Shown: positions 22,477 through 33,595 of the stretch, piece after piece
Layout: the number at the start of each line of letters is the position of its first letter
Position numbering within the stretch: the stretch's first letter is position 1
DNA from: an uncultured Rhodospirillales bacterium
Lineage (GTDB): Bacteria > Pseudomonadota > Alphaproteobacteria > Acetobacterales > Acetobacteraceae
Assembly (NCBI GenBank): GCA_903845065.1
Contig: CAIMWH010000240.1
Location: 1-34,921 of the forward strand
DNA: 34,921 nucleotides
Direction of reading: 5' to 3'
Notes under the pieces: model-generated
The model's database searches: none
What the model was told of the DNA's origin: nothing
Seen by the model: only the letters and a program-made list of their open reading frames with translations
Translations under genes and position numbers: made by a program

Positions 22477-23054
22477 TGGCGCGATGGCTGGCGCTGGCAC
22501 TGTGCGTGGCGCTGTCGGCGGTGCGCCCGGCGGCGGCGCTGAACTACGAACTGGTGGAGCAGCCGGACGGCTCGACCATGCTGAAGGCGCGCGGGGTGAT
22601 CGGGCCGGGGGATTTCCATACCTTCGTGGTGTTTCTCAACACCATGGTGAAAGTGCAGCGGATGAAGCTGCTGCTCATCGACAGCCCCGGCGGCTTCGTC
22701 AACGAGGCCGAGAAGATGGCGGTGACCATCCACAATGTCGGCCTGCCCGTCGCGGTGGCGGCCAACGGGACCTGTGTTTCGGCCTGCGTGCTGCTGTTTG
22801 CGGCGGCGCCTCGCCGCCATGCCGGGGAAGGCGCGAAAATCGGCGTGCATCGCGCCTCGCTGTTCGGCAAGGAGGATCGCGGCTCGCTGGGGGCGACGGA
22901 CGGTATGACGATCCATTACGAGGCCTATGGCATGCCGAAGAAGGTCATCGACAAGATGCGCGGCACCGCGCCGGGCGGGGTGACATGGCTGACCGCCGAG
23001 GACCTCGCGGCGATGCAGGTTACCCCGTACCGTCCGCAACCGACGGGTAGGTGA
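22473..23054 (+). CDS. periplasmic ClpP/crotonase-fold serine protease-like protein
   Basis: A 193-aa exported protein. Residues 1-22 form a signal peptide ending RPAAA. The remainder resembles the ClpP-like fold found in predicted periplasmic proteins (COG3904-like). LLLIDSPGGFVNEAEKMA at 66-83 is the oxyanion-strand region, Ser103 in NGTCVSACVLLF is the likely nucleophile and His126 in IGVHRAS the likely base. There are no AAA+ docking features, so it is not a ClpP subunit of the cytosolic protease. It probably cuts, or merely binds, a periplasmic or membrane protein. The start overlaps the aminotransferase stop (ATGA), showing translational coupling. Its 3' end overlaps the convergent greB gene by 35 bp. 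Confidence 0.78.
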   Translation: MMARWLALALCVALSAVRPAAALNYELVEQPDGSTMLKARGVIGPGDFHTFVVFLNTMVKVQRMKLLLIDSPGGFVNEAEKMAVTIHNVGLPVAVAANGTCVSACVLLFAAAPRRHAGEGAKIGVHRASLFGKEDRGSLGATDGMTIHYEAYGMPKKVIDKMRGTAPGGVTWLTAEDLAAMQVTPYRPQPTGR

Positions 23055-23568
23055 TCGCGACGATCTCAAGCTCGTCCATCCCGGCCGGGGTGCGCATCGG
23101 CACCGCGTCACCGAGGCGTTTGCGCAGGAGGGCGAGGGCGATGGGGGAATGCAGGCTGACTTCGCCGCGGGTGATGTCGGCTTCGTCGATGCCGAGGATG
23201 GTGATGGTGCGTTCTTCGTCCCGCCCGTTCACGTAGGTGACGGTGGCGCCGAAGAACACCTGCTGGCGGTTGGTCTGGGCGGATGGGTCCACCACTTCGG
23301 CGATTTCCAGGCGCTTGCCGAGAAAACGCAACCGGCGATCGATCTCGCGCAGGCGCTTCTTGCCGTAGAGATAGTCGCCGTTTTCCGAGCGGTCCCCATT
23401 GCCGGCGGCCCAGGAGACGATCTCGACCACCGCCGGCCGTTCGACGCGGGCGAGTTGCTGCTGTTCGGCCCGCAGCCGGGCGTGGCCGGCGGGGGTCATG
23501 TAGTTGGGGGTCCCGGGGGGGAGGCGGGGGCCTTCTTCGTCGTCATCCATGGGGCCATCATACGGCAT
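23020..23568 (-). CDS. greB: transcription elongation factor GreB
   Basis: A 182-aa Gre-family transcript cleavage factor that rescues backtracked RNA polymerase. The N-terminal coiled coil carries NYMTPAGHARLRAEQQQL and the conserved GNGDRSENGDYLYGKKRLREIDRR, with the acidic tip residues. The C-terminal FKBP-like domain follows (VFFGATVTYV, TITILGIDEAD, SPIALALLRKRLGD). YGKKRLREIDRR is typical of GreB rather than GreA. An acidic/Pro N-terminal extension (DDDEEGPRLPPGT) precedes the domain. Starts at ATG 23568 and 23550 are both possible and neither has a good ribosome site. It diverges from the ABC exporter gene. Confidence 0.88.
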   Translation of the reverse strand: MPYDGPMDDDEEGPRLPPGTPNYMTPAGHARLRAEQQQLARVERPAVVEIVSWAAGNGDRSENGDYLYGKKRLREIDRRLRFLGKRLEIAEVVDPSAQTNRQQVFFGATVTYVNGRDEERTITILGIDEADITRGEVSLHSPIALALLRKRLGDAVPMRTPAGMDELEIVAITYPSVADGTG

Positions 23569-23626
23569 GGCGGCCCGGTGCTGATAGCGTTTGACCCGGG
23601 ACGGGGGGCCACGCGACGTTTGGTGC

Positions 23627-25474
<1,848 letters not shown>

Positions 25475-25534
25475 TCTGGTTGCGCAATGGATGTCGGAAT
25501 CCCAAGTGTTCCACAACAGCAATGAGGTCTGGGC

Positions 25535-26935
25535 ATGGGCTGGACGGTTCAGACGCTGGGCAACGCGATGGCGCAGTTCTGCCTGGATGACGTGCCTATC
25601 CTGGTGACCGACCCCTGGCTGCGCGGCGAGGCCTATTTCGGCAGTTGGGCGCTGGAGCGGCCCCTGATCGACGCCGAGCTGACCCGCGCCACCGCCTCGC
25701 GCTTCGTGTGGTTCTCCCACGGGCACCCCGACCATTTCCATTTCCCCTCGCTCGCGCTGCTCTCCAAGGAGCAGGTGATGCTGCTGCCCGAGCAGTACGA
25801 CAACGAGCTTGAACGGACGTTGCAGGAGATGGGGTTCACCACCCGCGTGCTACCGGACAAGCAATGGGTGACGCTGGCGGACGGGCTGCGCGTGCTGTGC
25901 GTCGGCAACGAGAACATGGATGCCATCATCGCGGTGGACGCCGGTGGGGTGCTGGTGCTGAACAAGAACGACTCTCCGTTCTGCGGCGAGGACGCGTTTT
26001 TCCGCAGGCTGGTGCGCGGGTTCCCGCGCTCATACATGCTGGCGCTATGCGCCTACGATGCGGATATGATCAACACCTTCGACCAGGATATGAAGCCGCA
26101 ACTTGGCGATCCTGATGAGCGCAAGCCCGGGGTGATCTGGTCGGTGGCGCGGACGTGCGAATACCTTGGCATTCAAACGTTCTGCTGTTCCTCTTCGCAG
26201 CATATCTACGTACGGCCCGACAGCGTGTGGGCGAACGAGTACCGCGTGACTTGGGCGGATGTGCAGCGGCTTTGGACGAGCCAGGGCGTCGCCATCGTCG
26301 GGCCGTTCAGCCGGATCGATCTTGCGACGGGGGCGGTGAGTGCCACGCCCGGGGAAACGCCGCCGATCGGTGCGCGCGCGGCGGCCACCAATGGAGAGGA
26401 TGACTGGGAGGCCCGATTGAGCGCCGCGGAGTGGGCCGAGGTGGAGCGGTTCGCCCTGCAATTCCACACCCTGCGGCGCTATCAGGACTTCACCGCCTTC
26501 ACCGTGGGCGGCGAAACCCGATACTACTACCTGCGGCCTGCCGCGAAGGGTGGCGATATTCGCAGCCAGACTGGGGTAAATTTCATTGTACCACGCCATT
26601 CGCTGCTGGAAACGGTGCGTAGCGGCTATTTCGATGACCTGTTGATCGGCAACCTCATGAAGACGCAGTTGTTCAACATGGCGCTGTATCCACGGTTCTC
26701 GCCGCTGGTGGCCAAGCTGGGCGGTAATGCGAAGGTATTCACCGTGGCGCAGCTGTGGCGGTTTCGGATGCACTATTTCCGCTGCTCGCCGGTGGCGTTC
26801 CTGCGGTTTCGCGGCCAGCACCTGGTGGACTACATGCTGACGCCGGCTGCGCGGCGGGTAGCGCAGGCACTTGGGGTATTCGGGGTACTGAAAGCCGCCA
26901 AGTCCATGTTGGTTGGCGGGCCGAGGAAGGCGTGA
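25535..26935 (+). CDS. large MBL-fold metallohydrolase (UlaG/CMAH-like)
   Basis: A 466-aa protein with a metallo-beta-lactamase-like N-terminal half. DDVPILVTDPWLRGEAYFGSW and the metal motif SHGHPDHFHF (H62, H64, D66, H67) match the UlaG/NAPE-PLD/CMP-Neu5Ac-hydroxylase-like branch in which a product-free substrate pocket is formed around two metals. The central part has NENMDAIIAVDAGG and LNKNDSPFCGED. The C-terminal 200 residues are mixed and not recognised, with no signal peptide. I know such proteins from polysaccharide and lipid-modification loci, but the reaction here is unknown. GAGG lies about 8 nt before the ATG. Its position 60 bp behind an ABC exporter suggests a joint role, perhaps in envelope glycan or lipid handling. 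Confidence 0.75.
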   Translation: MGWTVQTLGNAMAQFCLDDVPILVTDPWLRGEAYFGSWALERPLIDAELTRATASRFVWFSHGHPDHFHFPSLALLSKEQVMLLPEQYDNELERTLQEMGFTTRVLPDKQWVTLADGLRVLCVGNENMDAIIAVDAGGVLVLNKNDSPFCGEDAFFRRLVRGFPRSYMLALCAYDADMINTFDQDMKPQLGDPDERKPGVIWSVARTCEYLGIQTFCCSSSQHIYVRPDSVWANEYRVTWADVQRLWTSQGVAIVGPFSRIDLATGAVSATPGETPPIGARAAATNGEDDWEARLSAAEWAEVERFALQFHTLRRYQDFTAFTVGGETRYYYLRPAAKGGDIRSQTGVNFIVPRHSLLETVRSGYFDDLLIGNLMKTQLFNMALYPRFSPLVAKLGGNAKVFTVAQLWRFRMHYFRCSPVAFLRFRGQHLVDYMLTPAARRVAQALGVFGVLKAAKSMLVGGPRKA

Positions 26936-27020
26936 TACCGGGTTCGGCGGCCCGGTTTTGACCCTCGGGCGCTCCTTCCTGGTCTAGGCGCACCGCCGGA
27001 TTGCGGGTACCCTTCCTTGT

Positions 27021-27911
27021 ATGCACGCACCGGTCAGCCTGAAATCCCGTTTGATGGTGGCCGCTCTTGGCCTGATGTGGGGGCTGAACTGGCCCGCGGC
27101 GCGGATGGCGCTGATGGACTACTCGCCGTGGATGTTTCGCTCCATCGCGCTTTGGGTGGGTGCCGCGGTGCTGTTCGGGGTTGCCTTGGCACGGGGGCGG
27201 CAGCTTTGGGTGCCGCGGGGGCTGGACCGGGTGCATCTGGTGATCGCCGGGTTGCTGAACCTCGCCGGGTTCAACCTGTTTTCGTCGTTCGGGCAGTTGG
27301 GCACCACCACCACGCGGGTGGCGATCATTGCCTACACCATGCCGATCTGGGTGACGGTGCTGGCCTGGTTTGTGCTGGGCGAGCGGTTGGACCGGGTGCG
27401 GTTTGTCGCCTTGCTGCTGGGCGCCGGGGGGTTGGTGGCCTTGGTGGCGCCGTTTCTGGGCGGGCATATCCCGATCGGGATGTGGTTCGCGCTGGGGGCG
27501 GCGCTGAGTTGGGCGGCGGGGACGGTGTATGTGAAATGGGCCGGCGTGGTGGCCGATCCGTTCGTGGTGGCCGGGTGGCAACTCGCGGCGGGCGGGGTGG
27601 CGGCGGTGGCCGGGCTGCTGCTGTTCGGCGGCGCGGCGCGGATTTGGCCGGAGCATCCGCAGGCGGCGATGGGGCTCGCCTACAACGTGATCTTCGGCAC
27701 CGCGCTGTCCTATGTCGTGTGGTTCGAGGTGGTGGCGCGACTGCCGGCCGCCACGGCGTCCCTCGGCGTGTTGATGGTGCCGGTGGTGGGTGTCGGCAGT
27801 GCGATGCTGCTGGTGGGAGACCGGCCGACATTCATGGATTTCTGCGGGTTCGCCCTGGTGCTGAGCGCATCAGCCTGCGTGCTGCTGCGCCCGGCACCAA
27901 AGGCGGGGTAG
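27021..27911 (+). CDS. DMT superfamily (EamA) transporter
   Basis: A 296-aa inner-membrane protein with ten hydrophobic segments arranged as two EamA repeats. The first repeat has LGLMWGLNWPAARMAL and RVAIIAYTMPIWVTVLAWFVLGE, the second LGAALSWAAGTVYVKWAG and ATASLGVLMVPVVGVGSAMLLVGD, both standard for the family. It probably exports or imports small metabolites such as amino acids or nucleosides; the substrate is not predictable. The ATG has no clear ribosome site. It converges with the RNA methyltransferase gene, with only 3 bp between stop codons. Confidence 0.88.
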   Translation: MHAPVSLKSRLMVAALGLMWGLNWPAARMALMDYSPWMFRSIALWVGAAVLFGVALARGRQLWVPRGLDRVHLVIAGLLNLAGFNLFSSFGQLGTTTTRVAIIAYTMPIWVTVLAWFVLGERLDRVRFVALLLGAGGLVALVAPFLGGHIPIGMWFALGAALSWAAGTVYVKWAGVVADPFVVAGWQLAAGGVAAVAGLLLFGGAARIWPEHPQAAMGLAYNVIFGTALSYVVWFEVVARLPAATASLGVLMVPVVGVGSAMLLVGDRPTFMDFCGFALVLSASACVLLRPAPKAG

Positions 27912-27914
27912 GGC

Positions 27915-29219
27915 CTACTTCCGCGAGAACACCACGACGCTTTCGAGCCGCGCCGACCACAGGAACTGATCGACCGGAGTGGCCGAGACCAGGCGGTATC
28001 CGGCGTCATGCAGCATCCGTGCGTCGCGCGTCAGTACTGCCGGATTGCACGATACGTAGATGATGCGGCCTACTTTGGCGGTCGCGAGGGTGGCCATTTG
28101 TGGCGCGGCGCCGCCATAGGGCGGATCGAGCACCACGGCGGCGAAGGCCGACAGTTCCTTGGCGGTGAGGGGTTGGCGCACCAGATCCCGGGTGTGGACG
28201 GTGATGCGGCCAATGGCGGCGGCGTGGGCACCTTCGCGAAGTGCGGCGGCGGCGGTGGCGTCCCCCTCGAAGGCGTCGGTGCGGGCGTGCTGGGCGAGGG
28301 CGAAGGTGAGAGTACCGTTGCCGGCGTAGAGTTCGGCGATGCGGGACTTGGAGGTGAGTTTCGGCGGCAGCGCTGACAGCACCGCGGCATGGATGGCTTC
28401 CTGCCCGGCCTGCGAGGCCTGGAGGAAGGCGCCAGGTGGCGGTGTCACCTTCACGCCATCGAACACCACATAGGGTCGCTCGTGCTGGGTGGCGATTTCG
28501 GGCGGCAGCTTGCCGATGGCGAGCGCCACGCGGCGGATGCCGTGCGCATGGGCGAAGGCCGCGAGCCGGGTACGATCGCCGGTGGAGGCCGGTGCGTCGG
28601 TGCGGAGCAGCAGGTCGGGGCCGGTGTCGAGCAGGTTCAGCACCGCCGAGCCCTCGCGCTTCAGCGTGGCGAGGCTGCGCAGCATGAGGCGCAGCGGCGC
28701 GATGAGGGCGAATAGTGTGGGGTGGACCACCGGGCATTCGGCGAGGTCGATCACCTCGGAACTGCTGCGCGGATGCAAGCCGATGGTGAGGCTGGCGCCG
28801 TGACGGCGGACGGCGAGATCGATCCGGCGGCGGGTGCCTGGCGCGGTGCGCAACATCGGGGCGATCGGCGCGTCTTCGTAGCCGGCGCGCTTCAGGGCGT
28901 CGGCGAGCAGGTCGGCCTTCCAGGCGGCGTAGGGCTCATCGCGCCAGTGCTGCAAGGTGCAGCCGCCGCAGGTGCCGAAATGCTGGCAGGACGGCGCCAC
29001 CCGATCCGGGCTGGTGGCAATGATTTCAATGGGATCGCCCAGCCGGACGGTTTCGCCGGGCAGGGTGAAGGGGACATAGCGCGGCTTGCCCCCCTCGGTC
29101 GCGGCGATGCCGTCGCCATCCGCGCCGATGCGCGTGATGGCGACGTTCGCCGGACGCTCAGGCGCCGAAAGCGGCAATACCGGTCTGCGCGCGTCCGAGG
29201 ATGAGGGCGTGGACGTCAT
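27915..29219 (-). CDS. TrmA/RlmD-family RNA uracil-C5 methyltransferase
   Basis: A 434-aa SAM-dependent enzyme expected to methylate uracil C5 in 23S rRNA or tRNA. A short N-terminal TRAM-like region (about 24-70) precedes an iron-sulfur cysteine cluster: [15 protein letters not shown] at about 78-92, with a later Cys in [10 protein letters not shown]. The SAM domain has [24 protein letters not shown] and [12 protein letters not shown], the last holding the catalytic Cys. RlmD (U1939) is the likeliest assignment but RlmC/TrmA activity is not excluded. The ATG at 29219 overlaps the end of the upstream dehydrogenase gene by 62 bp; a TTG at 29177 would cut the overlap to 20 bp. No clear ribosome site was seen, so translation is probably coupled. 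Confidence 0.85.
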   Translation of the reverse strand: MTSTPSSSDARRPVLPLSAPERPANVAITRIGADGDGIAATEGGKPRYVPFTLPGETVRLGDPIEIIATSPDRVAPSCQHFGTCGGCTLQHWRDEPYAAWKADLLADALKRAGYEDAPIAPMLRTAPGTRRRIDLAVRRHGASLTIGLHPRSSSEVIDLAECPVVHPTLFALIAPLRLMLRSLATLKREGSAVLNLLDTGPDLLLRTDAPASTGDRTRLAAFAHAHGIRRVALAIGKLPPEIATQHERPYVVFDGVKVTPPPGAFLQASQAGQEAIHAAVLSALPPKLTSKSRIAELYAGNGTLTFALAQHARTDAFEGDATAAAALREGAHAAAIGRITVHTRDLVRQPLTAKELSAFAAVVLDPPYGGAAPQMATLATAKVGRIIYVSCNPAVLTRDARMLHDAGYRLVSATPVDQFLWSARLESVVVFSRK

Positions 29220-30366
29220 GCGTGCCCTCGTAGGTGTTGACGGCTTCCAGGTTCATCATGTGGCGGATGACGTGGTACTCGTCGGCGATGCCGTTGCCGC
29301 CATGCATGTCACGCGCCTCGCGGGCAATGGCCAGAGCCTTGCCGCAGGAGTTGCGCTTGCACAGGGAAATCATTTCCGGCGCCGCCTCGCCCTCGTCGAT
29401 CAGGCGGCCGAGGCGCAGGACGGATTGCAGGCCGAGGGTGATTTCGGTCTGCATGTCGGCCAGTTTCTTCTGGATCAACTGGGTGGCGGCGAGCGGGCGG
29501 CCGAACATCATGCGTTGCATGGTGTAGTCGCGCGCGGCGTGCCAGCAGAACTCGGCCGAACCGAGGGCGCCCCAGGAGATGCCGTAGCGGGCGTTGTTGA
29601 GGCAGGAGAACGGGCCGCGCAGGCCCTTGACCTTCGGCAGCACGTTTTCCTCGGGCACGAACACATCCTGCATCATGATCATGCCGGTTTTCGAGGCGCG
29701 CAGGCTGAACTTGCCGTCGATGGCGGGCGCGGTGAGGCCGGCCATGCCCTTTTCGAGGATGAAGCCGCGGATATCCCCGGCATCATCCTTCGCCCACACC
29801 ACCATCACGTCGGCGATCGGGGAATTGGTGATCCAGGTTTTCGTGCCGCTCATCAGGAAGCCGCCGTCGACGGACTTTGCGCGGGTGCGCATGGACGCCG
29901 GGTCGGAGCCGGCATCGGGCTCGGTGAGGCCGAAGCAGCCGACCCATTCGCCGGTGGCGAGCTTGGGCAGATATTTGTCCTTTTGCGCCTCGGAGCCGTG
30001 GGCGTAGATGGGATACATCACCAGCGAGGACTGCACGGAGAAGGCGCTGCGATAGCCGCTGTCGACGCGCTCGACTTCGCGGGCGATCAGGCCGTACGAG
30101 ACGTAGTTCACGCCGGCGCAGCCGTAGCCTTCCAGGGTGGCGCCGAGGAAGCCCATGGCTCCCATTTCGTTCATGATCTCGCGATCGAAGTGCTCGTGCC
30201 GGTTGGCGTTGAGCACGCGCGGGAACAGCTTTTCCTGGCAGTATTCATGCGCGGCGTCACGAATGGCGCGCTCGTCCTCGCTCAACTGGCCGTCGAGCTG
30301 CAGAGCGTCGTCCCACTTGAAGGGGCCGAACTTGCCCTTCTTGCTGGCGGGCGGGATGACGTTCAT
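29158..30366 (-). CDS. gcdH: glutaryl-CoA dehydrogenase (acyl-CoA dehydrogenase family)
   Basis: A 402-aa FAD enzyme that oxidises and decarboxylates glutaryl-CoA to crotonyl-CoA in lysine, hydroxylysine and tryptophan breakdown. It has the GCDH-specific [21 protein letters not shown] and [17 protein letters not shown] (FAD/substrate loop), the [15 protein letters not shown] block, and the catalytic base Glu380 in [21 protein letters not shown]. Start ATG has GGAGG about 6 nt upstream. The start codon overlaps the stop of the helicase gene (ATGA), and its 3' end overlaps the methyltransferase gene. It is therefore the middle of a three-gene overlapping string of unrelated functions. Confidence 0.93.
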   Translation of the reverse strand: MNVIPPASKKGKFGPFKWDDALQLDGQLSEDERAIRDAAHEYCQEKLFPRVLNANRHEHFDREIMNEMGAMGFLGATLEGYGCAGVNYVSYGLIAREVERVDSGYRSAFSVQSSLVMYPIYAHGSEAQKDKYLPKLATGEWVGCFGLTEPDAGSDPASMRTRAKSVDGGFLMSGTKTWITNSPIADVMVVWAKDDAGDIRGFILEKGMAGLTAPAIDGKFSLRASKTGMIMMQDVFVPEENVLPKVKGLRGPFSCLNNARYGISWGALGSAEFCWHAARDYTMQRMMFGRPLAATQLIQKKLADMQTEITLGLQSVLRLGRLIDEGEAAPEMISLCKRNSCGKALAIAREARDMHGGNGIADEYHVIRHMMNLEAVNTYEGTHDVHALILGRAQTGIAAFGA

Positions 30367-32381
30367 GGGACCTCCATTTCCTCGGTGGCATGGGCTGCGG
30401 CCAGGCGCTTCGAGCGGGCCGGGATAAGCATGAAAGCGGGAACATCGTCCCCGAAGCCGCGGACGGACGGGCCGAGGTCGTCATCGCGGCGCGGGCGGCG
30501 GTGGCGGTCATCACGGTCGGCACGCTGTTCGTCGCGGCGCGGTTCGTCACGGCGGGGCTCATCGCGGCGATGCTCGTCACGACGGGGTTCATCACGGCGG
30601 CCTTCGTCGCGACGGCCTTCGTCACGGCGGGGCGCGCGCTCGGGGCGTTCCGTGCGCTCGGGCCGTTCGGCGCGTTCCGGGCGCTGCGGCAGGGGCATCG
30701 GCTCCATGACGACCTCAACCTCGACGATATCGGGCTGCGGCTCGGCCAGCGGGGCCGGCTTGGCCTGGCCGCGCGGAATGCGGCGCTGGCGCTGCGGCTT
30801 GGTGACCACGGGGGCATCGGCATCCGCCACCACGTCGGCAGGCGCGACGGCCGCGGGCTTCTCGGCCTTGGGGGCGCGGGCGGGCTTGGCTGCCGGCTTG
30901 GCGGCGGCGCTGCGGGCAGGCGCGCGGCCACGGCCACGGCGGCGGCCATCGCCCTCGGCCCACTCCACCGGATCGAGACCCTCGATGGCGATGCGCGGGA
31001 TGGCGTGGCCGATCAGTTTCTCGATCGCCTCGGCGGCCAGACGGTCATCCGGAGTGGCGAGCGTGAAGGCCCGGCCCTCGCGCCCGGCGCGGCCGGTGCG
31101 GCCGATGCGGTGCACATAGTCCTCGGCGTGGATCGGCACGTCGAAGTTGAACACGTGGCTCAGGCCGCCGATATCGATACCGCGGGCGGCAACATCCGAG
31201 CAGCATAGCAGGCGGATTTCGCCGGCCTTGAACTTCTCCAGCGTGGCGAAGCGCATCGACTGCGTCATGTCGCCATGCAGCGAGCCGACGCTGAACTTGT
31301 GCCGCGTCAGGGACTTGTAGAGGATATCGACGTCAACCTTGCGGTTGCAGAAGATCAGCGCGTTCTGCACGTCCTCGGAGCGGATCAGCCGGCGCAGCGC
31401 CTCGCGCTTGTCCTGCTCGCCCACCAGCAGCATCGCCTCGGTGATGGTGGTGGCGACGGAGGCCGGCTTGGAGACGGTGATCTCCTTCGGGTTTTGCAGG
31501 AACGCATCGGCGAGACGGCGGATTTCCGGCGCCATGGTCGCGCTGAAAAACAGCGTCTGGCGGTTGGCCGGCAACTTGGAGACGATTTTTTCGACGTCCG
31601 GGATGAACCCCATGTCCAGCATGCGGTCGGCTTCGTCGATCACCAGCACCTTGCAGTCCGACAGCAGGATGGAGCCGCGCTCGAACATGTCCATCAGGCG
31701 GCCGGGGGTGGCGATCAGCACGTCCACGCCGCGCATCAGCACGTCCTTCTGGTCGGACATGCTTTCGCCGCCGATGATCAGGGCGTGGGTGAGTTTCAGG
31801 TACTTGCCGTATTCGACGAAGTTTTCCGCCACCTGGAGCGCGAGTTCGCGGGTGGGCTCAAGGATGAGGCTGCGCGGCATGCGGGCGCGGGCGCGGCTGC
31901 CGGAGAGGATATCGAGCATCGGCAGGGTGAAGCCGGCGGTTTTGCCGGTGCCGGTCTGTGCGCAGCCGAGCACATCGCGTCCGGCGAGCACGGCCGGGAT
32001 GGCGGCGAGCTGGATCGGCGTCGGGGTACGGTACCCCTTCTCTTCCACGGCGCGGACGATCGGGGCGGAGAGGCCGAGTTCCTCGAAGCCGGGGAGTGCG
32101 GCTGCGGCTTCGGACTCGTCTGTGGCCGGTTCGTCCGCCGGCGGGGCGGCGGCTTCGGCGGTCACGGCGGCTTCGATCACAATGGTTTCGATCGGCGCGG
32201 CGACGGCTTCAAGCGGCAGTTCGGCCGGCTCGGGAGCGGTCTCGGCAACAGCCGCGGCGGCTTCGGCCGGCGCGGGTTCGGCGGCGGCAACCGGTACGGC
32301 GGCCACGGGAGCGGCATCGGGCGGAGCGGGATGCTCGGCCTGTGCGGGGGCGGTTTCAGTCGACGGCAGGGGGTCGGTCAA
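30363..32381 (-). CDS. DEAD-box RNA helicase with long low-complexity tails
   Basis: A 672-aa ATP-dependent RNA helicase, RhlE-like. Residues 1-95 are Ala/Pro/Glu-rich and disordered. The core begins with the Q-motif (Phe99 to Gln124), then Walker A AQTGTGK (141-147), [20 protein letters not shown] in [30 protein letters not shown] and [11 protein letters not shown]. The last ~215 residues are basic and disordered, including RPER repeats and seven RRDEx units, which may bind RNA. The start is a TTG at 32381 with no ribosome site. An ATG at 32398 with GAGG upstream opens a six-codon frame ending TGA across that TTG; one extra T in the TTT there would fuse them. Likely roles are ribosome biogenesis or RNA decay. 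Confidence 0.88.
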   Translation of the reverse strand: MTDPLPSTETAPAQAEHPAPPDAAPVAAVPVAAAEPAPAEAAAAVAETAPEPAELPLEAVAAPIETIVIEAAVTAEAAAPPADEPATDESEAAAALPGFEELGLSAPIVRAVEEKGYRTPTPIQLAAIPAVLAGRDVLGCAQTGTGKTAGFTLPMLDILSGSRARARMPRSLILEPTRELALQVAENFVEYGKYLKLTHALIIGGESMSDQKDVLMRGVDVLIATPGRLMDMFERGSILLSDCKVLVIDEADRMLDMGFIPDVEKIVSKLPANRQTLFFSATMAPEIRRLADAFLQNPKEITVSKPASVATTITEAMLLVGEQDKREALRRLIRSEDVQNALIFCNRKVDVDILYKSLTRHKFSVGSLHGDMTQSMRFATLEKFKAGEIRLLCCSDVAARGIDIGGLSHVFNFDVPIHAEDYVHRIGRTGRAGREGRAFTLATPDDRLAAEAIEKLIGHAIPRIAIEGLDPVEWAEGDGRRRGRGRAPARSAAAKPAAKPARAPKAEKPAAVAPADVVADADAPVVTKPQRQRRIPRGQAKPAPLAEPQPDIVEVEVVMEPMPLPQRPERAERPERTERPERAPRRDEGRRDEGRRDEPRRDEHRRDEPRRDEPRRDEQRADRDDRHRRPRRDDDLGPSVRGFGDDVPAFMLIPARSKRLAAAHATEEMEVP
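30525..30629 (-). repeat. seven tandem RRDEx codon repeats in the helicase tail
   Basis: Seven 15-bp units encode RRDE followed by G, G, P, H, P, P and Q (residues 585-619). The nucleotide units differ mainly in third positions, so the repeat is under protein-level rather than only DNA-level constraint. It alternates basic and acidic pairs, as in RNA-binding disordered tails. Confidence 0.85.
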
Positions 32382-32613
32382 ACGGGCTGTGCTTTCATGG
32401 CGGCTGCCTCTGGACCGCGCCGATGGCGGCGCGCGGCAACGGGCGCGCTACGAGGCGCGCGTGCCTGCGGGATATCTTGAAAGCGGGGCGGAAAGTCAAG
32501 CATTGCGGCCGCATGGCCGGGGCGTGCGAACGATTCGGGTGGCCCCATGTGTCTTTCGGGACGCGGGACGCCCGATGAACTTTCCGCAATCCCGTGTGGG
32601 AGGCTGGCCAGGA

Positions 32614-32622
32614 TGCTATATT
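32614..32622 (+). promoter_or_regulatory. extended -10 promoter candidate of the small secreted protein gene
   Basis: TGCTATATT (32614-32622) forms an extended -10 element with TATATT. The -35 region 17 bp upstream is poor. Transcription would start near 32629, about 24 nt before the ATG and just upstream of the GGAGG ribosome site. Confidence 0.45.
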
Positions 32623-32652
32623 GGCGTCCCGCCGTCGTTGGAGGAATTTTCG

Positions 32653-32940
32653 ATGGTCACGCGTTTGCTGCCCCTTGCGGCGCTCCTGGCGATCATCGCC
32701 ATACCGGGAACCGCGCATGCCTGGCGCCACTGGGGCTGGGGCCCCGGGGTGTTCATCGGCATTGCCCCGCCGCTCTATTATGGTCCGCCCGGCTACTACT
32801 ATGCGCCGCCGCCACCGCCGCCCGCCGGGCAGGCGTGCTATGCGGGCGCCTATGTATGCCCGCTGGACCAGCCCGGCCCGATGGGGGCGCCGTGTTCCTG
32901 CCCCACCAACAACGGCCGCGCCGGCGGGCGGATAGGCTGA
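32653..32940 (+). CDS. small secreted Pro/Tyr-rich protein with Cys-rich C-terminus
   Basis: A 95-aa exported protein not assigned to a known family. Residues 1-23 form a signal peptide ending TAHA. The mature part opens with an aromatic/glycine stretch (WRHWGWGPG), continues with a YYGPPGYYYAPPPPPP segment and ends in CYAGAYVCPLDQPGPMGAPCSCP with four Cys and a GGRIG tail. Even spacing of Cys suggests two disulfides in the periplasm or on the surface. I believe similar small proteins are widespread in acetic-acid-bacteria relatives, but this is from memory. The ATG has a strong GGAGGAA ribosome site and an extended -10 promoter, so it is probably well expressed. Confidence 0.78.
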   Translation: MVTRLLPLAALLAIIAIPGTAHAWRHWGWGPGVFIGIAPPLYYGPPGYYYAPPPPPPAGQACYAGAYVCPLDQPGPMGAPCSCPTNNGRAGGRIG

Positions 32941-32953
32941 TCCAGCCGGTGCG

Positions 32954-33508
32954 TCAGTGCCCCTTGGCCGGGTGTTCAACCGTGGTGAGCTTGTCCACCA
33001 GTGCGATGCCGATTGCCGAGAAAATGAACACGGTGTGAATGATCGCCTGCCACATGATGGCTTCCGAGGTGACGACGGCGCCGGGTGAGCCGAGGCGGGT
33101 GGCCTCGATGAAGGTGCGCAGCAGGTGGATCGACGAAATCCCGATGATCGCCATCGCGAGCTTCACCTTCAATACGCTGGCGTTCACGTGGCTGAGCCAT
33201 TCCGGCTGGTCCGGATGCCCGTCAAGCCCGAGGCGGGAGACGAACGTCTCGTAGCCGCCGACGATGACCATGACGAGAAGGTTGGAAATCATCACCACGT
33301 CGATCAGGCCGAGCACGGCGAGCATGATGGACTGCTCGTCGAAGCCGGAGGCGTGTTCAACCAGGTGCCAGAGTTCCTTGAGGAAGAGGAATACATAGAC
33401 CGCCTGCGCCACGATCAACCCGAGGTAGAGCGGTAACTGGAGCCAGCGCGAACTGAAGATTACCGCCGGCAGTGGGCGCAAGGCCGTCACTTTTTTGGCT
33501 TCGGTCAC
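32954..33508 (-). CDS. UPF0114/YqhA family membrane protein
   Basis: A 184-aa inner-membrane protein of the TIGR00645/YqhA family, function unknown. The family body begins [18 protein letters not shown] and includes [28 protein letters not shown] and [13 protein letters not shown], with three to four membrane segments and the closing VDKLT. I chose the GTG at 33508 because GAGGGG lies about 8 nt upstream. An ATG at 33541 would add 11 residues and lacks a ribosome site. It converges with the small secreted protein gene, 13 bp between stops, and lies downstream of priA on the same strand. Confidence 0.82.
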   Translation of the reverse strand: MTEAKKVTALRPLPAVIFSSRWLQLPLYLGLIVAQAVYVFLFLKELWHLVEHASGFDEQSIMLAVLGLIDVVMISNLLVMVIVGGYETFVSRLGLDGHPDQPEWLSHVNASVLKVKLAMAIIGISSIHLLRTFIEATRLGSPGAVVTSEAIMWQAIIHTVFIFSAIGIALVDKLTTVEHPAKGH

Positions 33509-33595
33509 GCCTGTTCCCCTCGCGATTGATTTCGGCGCCATTTGGCTGTCCGGCGGGCACTCTATCGTTGCGGTGAAGCCGGTGTCCAGGCGCGC

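Noticed and set aside
30525-30629. Possible CRISPR-like or tandem DNA array
   Set aside because: Units are 15 bp, in frame, imperfect and without spacers; they are protein-coding repeats.
29086-31119. 677-codon plus-strand frame with Arg/Ser repeats
   Set aside because: Antisense of the dehydrogenase and helicase; its repeats are the reverse reading of the RRDEx codons.
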